From Fervidobacterium gondwanense DSM 13020 (lineage in GTDB: Bacteria; Thermotogota; Thermotogae; Thermotogales; Fervidobacteriaceae), in NCBI RefSeq assembly GCF_900143265.1, contig NZ_FRDJ01000004.1, positions 62,001 through 126,000 on the forward strand: a DNA stretch of 64,000 bases. The letters run 5' to 3'. Position numbers and translations under genes: made by a program. Shown piece after piece: positions 58,241 to 64,000 of this stretch; position 1 is the first letter of the stretch; every line of letters begins with the position of its first letter. The notes beneath the pieces are model-generated. The model saw only the letters and a program-made list of their open reading frames with translations. It was not told where the DNA came from and made no database searches.

Positions 58241-59191
58241 ATGAACCCATCACGCCCTCGTCCAAAGAATATCGAATTCGAGATAACCACAGCTTGTAAT
58301 TATAATTGTCTGCATTGTTACTGTAACGCTGGGAAGAAGTCAAGATACGAATTGTCAACCGAAGAGATAAAGCTCGTCATCGACCAGCTTGTAGAGGCTG
58401 ATGCAGAGCTTTTAGATATAGTCGGTGGTGAGCCTCTTTTAAGGCAAGATATATATGAAGTTCTTTCATACGGATACTCCAAAGGCTTAAAAATGCTCAT
58501 GAACACGAACGCATCGTTAGCAACGCCTGAAGTGTGCGAAAAGTTGAAAAGAGCATGTCCGGAGCTTTCAATAGGTGTCTCTTTGGATGGTCCTATCCCA
58601 GAAATCCACGAGAAGATTCGAGGCAAGGGAACTTTTGAAAAGACACTTGCTGGTTTGAAGAATTTCATCTTGGCAGGATTCGATGTGACGATTCTTTTTG
58701 TTGTCAATCGGCTGAATTATAAGTATGTAGAAGATATGATTACTTTAGCGCAAGATTTAGGAACTGCTCTGTATGTCGATAGGTTTGTTCCTGTTGGAAG
58801 AGGGCTTTTAAATAAGGATTTATTAATGCCAGAGAGAACACATGTAGAATTTGTCAGGGACAGATTAAATTCTTATTCAAGCGATGTTGAGTTGCATATT
58901 GAGGAAAATATCATAGGTGAGAAGTGCACGGCTGGAAGGACGCATGCCTCTATCCTTGTTGATGGAACAGTCGTCCCTTGCGGACATTTCAGATACAGCC
59001 CAGAATTCTATATGGGCAATATCCGGGAAAAGAGTTTTAAAGAAATTTGGTATTCTTACAATCCATCAGTTCTTTTGCCTAACGTGTGTGCGAGTTGCGA
59101 GTTGTACGACACTTCATGCTATGCCGGATGTTTGGCTTACTCGCATTTGATATTCGATGGCAAAGATGAGCTGATTTGCCAGAAAGTATAA
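58241..59191 (+). CDS. Radical SAM protein with SPASM-like C terminus
   Basis: A 316-residue radical SAM enzyme. The cluster motif CNYNCLHC is at about 18-25 (ITTACNYNCLHCYCNAGKK), with VGGEPLLRQD (about 66) and SIGVSLDGPIPEIHEKIRG (about 110) typical of the MoaA/PqqE/anSME branch. The C-terminal cysteines KCTAGRTHASILVDGTVVPC, then CASCELYDTSCYAGC, form a SPASM-type domain for extra [4Fe-4S] clusters. Such proteins often modify a peptide or protein or make a cofactor. I found no small peptide gene upstream (58106-58240). RBS GGAGGTG. Monocistronic. Confidence 0.85.
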   Translation: MNPSRPRPKNIEFEITTACNYNCLHCYCNAGKKSRYELSTEEIKLVIDQLVEADAELLDIVGGEPLLRQDIYEVLSYGYSKGLKMLMNTNASLATPEVCEKLKRACPELSIGVSLDGPIPEIHEKIRGKGTFEKTLAGLKNFILAGFDVTILFVVNRLNYKYVEDMITLAQDLGTALYVDRFVPVGRGLLNKDLLMPERTHVEFVRDRLNSYSSDVELHIEENIIGEKCTAGRTHASILVDGTVVPCGHFRYSPEFYMGNIREKSFKEIWYSYNPSVLLPNVCASCELYDTSCYAGCLAYSHLIFDGKDELICQKV

Positions 59192-59206
59192 CAAAGTATA
59201 ACAAAA

Positions 59207-59237
59207 AAGAAGGCTTCGGAAGAACCGAAGCCTTCTT
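59207..59237. terminator. Bidirectional terminator between the radical SAM gene and porB
   Basis: 13-bp stem AAGAAGGCTTCGG (59207-59219) and CCGAAGCCTTCTT (59225-59237), A-rich and T-rich on opposite sides. Confidence 0.9.
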
Positions 59238-59252
59238 GATTTATTCAACATG

Positions 59253-60227
59253 TTATCTAATTGGCTTGTCTTTTGTTGCTTCTTCAAGAGCAAGGAGTCT
59301 TTCGTATCTTCTGTTGACGTATTCCTGGAGTTCGTCTAAGATTTCCTGAGCGTCTGGTCTTGAGAGCATCGGTTTGAATCTTCCCTGCGCTTTGATGTAT
59401 TCTGCAACTGGTTTTGGATTGCTTACCTTCTTCGTCACTCTGTAAACTCCTCTTTCGACTTCGTAGAGTGGCCAGTAGAGTGTTTCAATGGCGAGTTTGC
59501 TCATGTCAACTGCTTTGTCATCTGCAACGCGCCAGAATCTGACACATGGTGAGTAAGCTGCGATGAATGATGGTCCATCGAATTCAAGGGCTTTTTCTAT
59601 CTTTTTCATGAAGTCTACGGGATCAGAAGTTGATACGGTTGCAACGTATACGTTTTCGTGTGATGCCATTATTTCAACAAGGTTTTTCTTCAGCTGGAGC
59701 TTACCTGCGAGTTTCTTTCCAACCGGTGCTGTTGTTGTGTCTGAACCTGGAGGTGTTGCACCGGATCTCTGGTTACCTGTGTTCATGTAACCTTCGTTGT
59801 CGTAAACAATGTAGATGAATTTGTGGCCTCTTTCGACTGCGCCGGAGAGCGATTGAAGACCGATGTCATATGTACCGCCATCTCCACCAAATGCGAAGAA
59901 TGCGTATTTCTTGTCTTTATCGAGTTCTCCTTTTCTGAGCAGAGCCCTGTATGCTGTCTCAACACCGCTTATTGTTGCTGCAACGTTCTCGAATGCGTTG
60001 TGTATATAAGGAATATTCCAAGCTGTGTATGGATAAATTGTTGTAGAAACTTCGAGACAACCCGTTGCGATTCCTATGATCGGTTCGTATCCTTTAGCAA
60101 TAGCTGTCATGAGTGCGAACCTTACTACGTTTGGAGCGGCACATCCTGGACACATTCTGTGACCTTGTGTCATTCCAGGATTTTTATCATGAAACATCTT
60201 CGCAAGTTCTATAGCATTCAAAGGCAT
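59253..60227 (-). CDS. porB: Pyruvate:ferredoxin oxidoreductase beta subunit
   Basis: A 324-residue thiamine-diphosphate subunit. The Fe-S cysteines begin with MCPGCAAPNVVRF (about 22), TPP/Mg binding is FGGDGGTYDIGLQSLSGAVE (about 113) with DNEGYMNTGNQRSGATPPGS (about 142). With PorA, C and D it oxidises pyruvate to acetyl-CoA and CO2, reducing ferredoxin, the central step of sugar fermentation here. Last gene of the por operon, 13 nt after porA. GGAGGTG precedes ATG. Confidence 0.96.
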   Translation of the reverse strand: MPLNAIELAKMFHDKNPGMTQGHRMCPGCAAPNVVRFALMTAIAKGYEPIIGIATGCLEVSTTIYPYTAWNIPYIHNAFENVAATISGVETAYRALLRKGELDKDKKYAFFAFGGDGGTYDIGLQSLSGAVERGHKFIYIVYDNEGYMNTGNQRSGATPPGSDTTTAPVGKKLAGKLQLKKNLVEIMASHENVYVATVSTSDPVDFMKKIEKALEFDGPSFIAAYSPCVRFWRVADDKAVDMSKLAIETLYWPLYEVERGVYRVTKKVSNPKPVAEYIKAQGRFKPMLSRPDAQEILDELQEYVNRRYERLLALEEATKDKPIR

Positions 60228-60240
60228 CCATTACACCTCC

Positions 60241-61410
60241 TTATTCTCTGAGTCCAAGGTATCTTTCTTCATCAGCAATGAGGTTACCTTTGAAGGCATC
60301 CTCAAATGCTTGTTTTATGTGATCAGGTGTTATGTCTCTTCCACCAAGACCATATACATAGCTTCCAAGTTGTGGTCTTACCGCGACTTCGTAAAGTGCA
60401 GATTTTATTGCTTCGTAAAGTGGAGCTTCTGCACCAAACGATGCTGCTCTGTCGAGCACTACGACGCCTTTCCTTGCGTTGAGTACTCTCTGGAATTCAG
60501 CCTTAATAAATGGTCTGAATACCCATGGTTTGACTAATCCAACTTTCTTTCCTTGAGCTCTGAGTTCGTTGATTGTGTGCTTGATTGTTCCTGCCGTGGA
60601 ACCAAGCGCAACCATTATGTATTCTGCATCGTCAACCATGTATTCGTCAACCAAGTCGTATTTTCTTCCGGAAATCTTAGCAAATTCTTCTGCAACTTGT
60701 TTGAATACTTTAGGAACATGCTTCATCGCTTCAATTTGTTGGCGTTTGTGTTCGAAGTAGTAGTCGTACAGATCGAGTGGACCATATGTTACTGGTTTTG
60801 ACGTATCGAGCAGTGAATTCATTCTTATTGGTTTTCCAACGAAGTTTTTCACAACTTCATCGTCAAGTGTCTCAACAACCTCGACGCCGTGAGAAATGAT
60901 GAATCCGTCGAAGTTTACCATGACCGGGAGTCTTACGTCAGGATGCTCTGCGATTCTGTAAGCCATGACTGTGAAGTCGTATGCTTCCTGTGCGTTTTCT
61001 GCCCAGAGTTGAATCCATCCGCTGTCTCTTTCAGCCATCGAGTCGCTGTGGTCGCAGTGGATGTTGATTGGCCCGGAAAGTGCTCTGTTTGCAACAGCCA
61101 TAACTATTGGAAGTCTCAACGATGCTGCTATAAAAACTATTTCATGCATTAAAGCAAGACCAACAGCTGCTGTCGCAGTAAATGATCTTGCGCCTGCTGC
61201 AGCTGCACCAACAACTGCACTCATCGCTGAGTGTTCACTTTCAACAGGGATCATCTCTGTATCGACAACACCATCAGCAACATATTTTGCAAAGTACTCA
61301 ACAACAGGTGTCTGTGGCGTGATAGGATAGGCTGCCACGACATCTGGATTTATTTGCTTCATTGCATAAGCTATCGCTTCTGCACCTGTAATTGCTTGTT
61401 TTAAAGGCAT
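60241..61410 (-). CDS. porA: Pyruvate:ferredoxin oxidoreductase alpha subunit
   Basis: A 389-residue alpha subunit: ITGAEAIAYAMKQINPDVVA, YPITPQTPVVEYFAKYVADG (pyruvate-binding region, about 26-45), ESEHSAMSAVVGAAAAGARS, and the C-terminal ALGSTAGTIKHTINELRAQG and DRAASFGAEAPLY. The T-S-x-G loop that contacts pyruvate is in VGAAAAGARSFTATAAVG. Follows porD by 12 nt. GGAGGTG precedes ATG. Confidence 0.96.
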   Translation of the reverse strand: MPLKQAITGAEAIAYAMKQINPDVVAAYPITPQTPVVEYFAKYVADGVVDTEMIPVESEHSAMSAVVGAAAAGARSFTATAAVGLALMHEIVFIAASLRLPIVMAVANRALSGPINIHCDHSDSMAERDSGWIQLWAENAQEAYDFTVMAYRIAEHPDVRLPVMVNFDGFIISHGVEVVETLDDEVVKNFVGKPIRMNSLLDTSKPVTYGPLDLYDYYFEHKRQQIEAMKHVPKVFKQVAEEFAKISGRKYDLVDEYMVDDAEYIMVALGSTAGTIKHTINELRAQGKKVGLVKPWVFRPFIKAEFQRVLNARKGVVVLDRAASFGAEAPLYEAIKSALYEVAVRPQLGSYVYGLGGRDITPDHIKQAFEDAFKGNLIADEERYLGLRE

Positions 61411-61422
61411 TTTCGCACCTCC

Positions 61423-61773
61423 TTACTCATCCGCGAATTCTGTTTCCGGTCTCATTACTATAGCTCTCTTGTCTTCCGGAGCTGGTTGTTTCGTCTTTGG
61501 ATCAATGCTCTTTGGACATACGTTTGCACAAAGTCCGCAACCTTTACAGTAGTAGTAGTTGTAACCTTTCATCTTTGGCTTTCCATCAACTATTTCTACT
61601 ACGATTGCCTGATCAGGACAGTAAAGCCAACATTGCATACAGTGAATACAGTTCTCTGCTTGGTAAACGGGTCTCATTACTCTCCATGTTCCAGTTTTGT
61701 ATTGTCTTGCGTTACCTGGTTCAACTATCAAACCACCAATTGGCAGTTCCTTCCAACCCTTGAGTTCAGGCAC
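61423..61773 (-). CDS. porD: Pyruvate:ferredoxin oxidoreductase delta subunit (ferredoxin-like)
   Basis: A 116-residue 2[4Fe-4S] protein. Two full cluster motifs: CIHCMQCWLYCPD (about 41-52) and CKGCGLCANVCPKSIDP (about 76-91). An N-terminal GWKELPIGGLIVEPGNARQY segment is characteristic of PorD. It relays electrons from the TPP centre to soluble ferredoxin. Its start overlaps the porC end by 8 nt. Confidence 0.95.
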   Translation of the reverse strand: MPELKGWKELPIGGLIVEPGNARQYKTGTWRVMRPVYQAENCIHCMQCWLYCPDQAIVVEIVDGKPKMKGYNYYYCKGCGLCANVCPKSIDPKTKQPAPEDKRAIVMRPETEFADE

Positions 61774-62341
61774 TGCAGGTCACCTCCTCGTATCCTCTGT
61801 GAAGTGCCTTTATGTTCTTCTGAACAACCTCTTCACCGAACTTTTTGAGGAACATGTCTCTTATCTTATCTTCAACGTACTTCAATTCTATAACTCCTGT
61901 AACTTTTGCTATCGCACCAAGCATAACCGTGTTTGGCGTTCCCCTGCCGAGTTCTTCGACAGCAATGTCCGTTGCTCTCACAACGCATACCTTGCCGTTG
62001 AATCCCGACTTTTTCCTTACCCATTCCACTGATTTAACAGTGTTGACTATGAGTATCGTCTCTTCTGTTGTTCCGGAAAGTATATCGGGGTTACCAAGAA
62101 GTGTGTCATCGATAACGACTACAAGGTGTGGCTTTTCGACTGATGAGTGGAGAAGGATTGGTTCGTCAGAGATTCTGTTGAAGGCTTTCATCGGTGCACC
62201 TGTTCTCTCCGCACCGTACTCTGGGAATGCTTGAACGTACTTGCCCATGTCAAGAGCGGCTTCTGCTAACATCTGAGATGCACTCTTTGCACCTTGTCCA
62301 GCTCTTCCATGCCATCTGATCTCAAATATGTTTGCTGGCAC
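61766..62341 (-). CDS. porC: Pyruvate:ferredoxin oxidoreductase gamma subunit
   Basis: A 191-residue gamma subunit, matching the usual length of about 192. IRWHGRAGQGAKSASQMLAE start region, AFPEYGAERTGAPMKAFNRI (about 40) and NTVMLGAIAKVTGVIEL (about 140) identify it. GTG 62341 chosen because AAGGAGGTAAG lies just upstream; a longer frame from 62398 would be read through that site. First gene of the por operon. Confidence 0.94.
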   Translation of the reverse strand: MPANIFEIRWHGRAGQGAKSASQMLAEAALDMGKYVQAFPEYGAERTGAPMKAFNRISDEPILLHSSVEKPHLVVVIDDTLLGNPDILSGTTEETILIVNTVKSVEWVRKKSGFNGKVCVVRATDIAVEELGRGTPNTVMLGAIAKVTGVIELKYVEDKIRDMFLKKFGEEVVQKNIKALHRGYEEVTCSA

Positions 62342-62410
62342 TTTCCTTACCTCCTTTCGGGTTTTAAAAATAATGGAATAAAACCTCGTGATTGGCACTA
62401 ACTTGACAAT

Positions 62411-62428
62411 TTGATAAGTTCTTCACAA
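62411..62428. promoter_or_regulatory. Possible Rex-like site upstream of porC
   Basis: TTGATAA-GTTC-TTCACAA fits TTGTGAA-N4-TTCACAA at 12 of 14 fixed positions. It lies 70 nt before the start of porC. No clear promoter hexamers could be assigned around it. Confidence 0.3.
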
Positions 62429-62451
62429 TGTGTCGGTTTTTCATAACAATA

Positions 62452-62479
62452 CCCCCGAGATTGTTGAACAACCTCGGGG
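62452..62479 (-). terminator. Terminator of the GH57 gene
   Basis: CCCCCGAG (62452-62459) with CTCGGGGG (62473-62480), extended by TTGTT/AACAA; the minus-strand tail TATTGTTATG is only moderately T-rich. Confidence 0.65.
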
Positions 62480-62501
62480 GAATTAGAGACTCATTTCAAA
62501 A

Positions 62502-64000
62502 TCAGAATTTTAGATACATTTTGTAATCGATGTCTGGGAATATATCGTCGACGTATTCGAGTCTCTGTAACTCCCCTACATCTATATTACCACTCTTTAT
62601 CATATCGTACAAGTTTAAGAATCGTTTAATATGCGTTTTGGTTCTGTTAACAGCGTACTCTACGCTCGTTCTCGTTGTCATTATAAATGCCCAGTCGCTC
62701 GATTGTGCTAAGAGTAATTCTCTTGCCATTTGATTAAGAGTTCTAATCTTAATTGGATCAGTTTCTTCTGAGTGTTGTTTTGCCATCTCTGTCATTTTCT
62801 CTACCATTTCGTGAAGGTGCGGATAAATCCAGTCGTTCGTACCGTTGAGCCAGACTTCATTGTATCCATTTGCACCCCAACTCGAAGCGGCAGGTGTTAA
62901 TATCTGAACTTTTTCTATCCAGTCGACAACGTCGCAAGCTCTGACAACACGAAGCTTCTGACTTTTGGCTGCCTCTCGCATGAAATATTCGATAAAAAAT
63001 GGTCCCTCATACCACCAGTGTCCGAAAAGCTCAGCATCAAATGGTGCCACAATAATTGGTTTCAGACCTTCAAATAAATCTAATAAGTATTCTACTTGTG
63101 CTTCCTTCTTTCTAAGGAAGTCCTTTGCGTGGTTCATTGCTGTTTGTTTCGCAATGTCTATGTCATAGTAATCTTTCTTCTCCAGTGGTACATCTTTTGA
63201 AGTAATTTTATGGTATTTTATGCCAGTGTTCATCCTTACACCGCTTGGATCAATATAAGGCCTTATATATTCGTACTCTCTGTCGAATCCAATGTCCCTG
63301 TAGAATTCTCTGTAATTTGAGTCCCCAGGATAACCAATCTGCGCACTCCACACTTGTTCTGAACTCTCAGGATCTCTCGCAAATGCAAAGACATTATTTG
63401 GAGTGATGACCGGTCTGTAAACTCCATATCGTGGTCTTTCGTCAGCATACCAAAGTGCATGCGAATCTACAAAGAAGTATTCAATACCGTATTCTGCGAG
63501 ATATCTATCCAGCTCTGGGAAATATGCACATTCTGCAAGCCAGATACCGCGCGGCTTAACTCCCATGTGTCTTTCATACGTTTTAACTGCTTGTTCGAGC
63601 TGGGCTCTGATGGCTTGTGGGTATTGTTCCATAAATGGTAAATAACCGTGAGTAGCGTTACAGGTTATTACATCGAGATAACCCCTCGCCATGTATTCTT
63701 TGAAGCCGTTTAATATATTTCTCTTGTACTGATCTTTGAAAATATGCAAAGTTTCTTGCAAATGTGTAAGGTAGTACTGTGCCATCTTGTGCTTAGTAGG
63801 ATGTTCATTCTTTGTTCGCTCAACTTCTTTTCTTGCAAGGTCTATCAGCTTTTCAAGATGTTTTTCATATTTCTCCTGGAGATCATGGTTGGCCAACATT
63901 TCCATCAATGGTGGAGTAATAGACATTGTTAGTTTTGTAGGTACCTTTTCTTCTTCAAGCTTTTTAAACATCCTAAGTAGCGGGATGTATGTCTCGGTTA
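62502..64000 (-). CDS. GH57 glycosidase, 1,4-alpha-glucan branching enzyme type (5' part outside window)
   Basis: About 499 residues of a GH57 protein whose frame stays open to the window edge (TETYIPLLRMFKKLEEEKVP), so the catalytic His-containing N terminus lies beyond 64000; the ATG at 63971 is internal. Visible motifs: CNATHGYLPF, nucleophile glutamate in RGIWLAECAYFPELD, catalytic aspartate in IVAPFDAELFGHWWYEGP, and SSWGANGYNEVWLNGTNDWI near the C-terminal helical domain. This pattern is that of GH57 glucan branching enzymes, which add alpha-1,6 branches to glycogen-like polymers; amylase activity is an alternative. A terminator follows the stop codon. Confidence 0.88.
   Translation of the reverse strand, partial: TETYIPLLRMFKKLEEEKVPTKLTMSITPPLMEMLANHDLQEKYEKHLEKLIDLARKEVERTKNEHPTKHKMAQYYLTHLQETLHIFKDQYKRNILNGFKEYMARGYLDVITCNATHGYLPFMEQYPQAIRAQLEQAVKTYERHMGVKPRGIWLAECAYFPELDRYLAEYGIEYFFVDSHALWYADERPRYGVYRPVITPNNVFAFARDPESSEQVWSAQIGYPGDSNYREFYRDIGFDREYEYIRPYIDPSGVRMNTGIKYHKITSKDVPLEKKDYYDIDIAKQTAMNHAKDFLRKKEAQVEYLLDLFEGLKPIIVAPFDAELFGHWWYEGPFFIEYFMREAAKSQKLRVVRACDVVDWIEKVQILTPAASSWGANGYNEVWLNGTNDWIYPHLHEMVEKMTEMAKQHSEETDPIKIRTLNQMARELLLAQSSDWAFIMTTRTSVEYAVNRTKTHIKRFLNLYDMIKSGNIDVGELQRLEYVDDIFPDIDYKMYLKF

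Noticed and set aside
59183-59203. Tandem AAAGTATAAC repeat after the radical SAM gene
   Set aside because: Two copies of ten bases overlapping a stop codon; most likely chance slippage, with no sign of function.

Overview
The window looks like chromosomal DNA of a thermophilic anaerobic fermenter of the Thermotogota, most likely Fervidobacterium. The pointers are a subtilisin-like secreted protease resembling fervidolysin, a NusG with the large insertion typical of Thermotoga and relatives, a four-gene pyruvate:ferredoxin oxidoreductase operon, a GH57 branching enzyme, a protein disulfide oxidoreductase plus CcdA redox set, and AT-rich intergenic DNA with bacterial TTGACA/TATAAT promoters. 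The genus is an inference from gene content; no 16S rRNA is present. No insertion sequence, prophage or CRISPR array was seen.

Layout. 1-4.2 kb: the edge of an NhaC antiporter gene, a ferritin-like protein with a structured 5' leader, a CapA-type phosphoesterase, an HD-GYP protein and tRNA-Asn. 4.4-14.3 kb: FmdB zinc ribbon, cold-shock protein, a DUF4015 protein, then a compact run rqcP - GAF/GGDEF - ABC exporter - radical SAM - fliR - flhB. 14.4-20.5 kb: an unrecognised protein, then leftward genes for an aldehyde dehydrogenase, a YhhN lysoplasmalogenase, a LysM-tailed 5'-nucleotidase and an S41-like protein. 20.7-28.5 kb: acyl-CoA dehydrogenase-etfB-etfA behind two Rex-like operators, an MFS pump, a sugar kinase, the protease and a DUF3783 protein.

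28.7-35.8 kb holds the most unusual unit: eight tightly packed genes encoding a CrtQ-like glycosyltransferase, a PlsY-like acyltransferase, a TPR/TatT-like lipoprotein-sized protein, an ICMT-like membrane methyltransferase, a Rieske oxygenase, an NTF2-like protein, an SDR and a CrtI-like flavoprotein. This looks like a dedicated lipid or isoprenoid modification pathway; its product is unknown. 36-38.8 kb: a toastrack-domain membrane protein, a YtrA-type GntR regulator and an ABC-2 transporter.

38.8-41.9 kb: a leftward translation operon tRNA-Thr, tRNA-Tyr, rpmG, tRNA-Trp, secE, nusG, rplK, rplA from one consensus promoter, ending in a terminator before any rplJL-rpoBC. 42-46 kb: thiol-redox genes (OsmC, CcdA, thioredoxin-like, glutaredoxin, trxB, PDO). 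46.2-53.5 kb: an esterase, znuBCA-zur, and a divergent iron ABC transporter, with a palindrome at each of the two divergent promoters. 53.6-54.6 kb: tRNA-Lys, -Leu, -Gly, -Leu and tmRNA. 54.8-59.2 kb: a frameshifted acetyltransferase between inverted terminators, a GH3 glycosidase, a remnant of glycerol dehydrogenase and a radical SAM/SPASM protein. 59.2-64 kb: porBADC (leftward, transcribed C-D-A-B) and the GH57 enzyme running off the window edge.

The picture is of a sugar- and protein-degrading fermenter that disposes of electrons through ferredoxin, EtfAB and NAD(H), with redox-, zinc- and iron-responsive control suggested by the operators.
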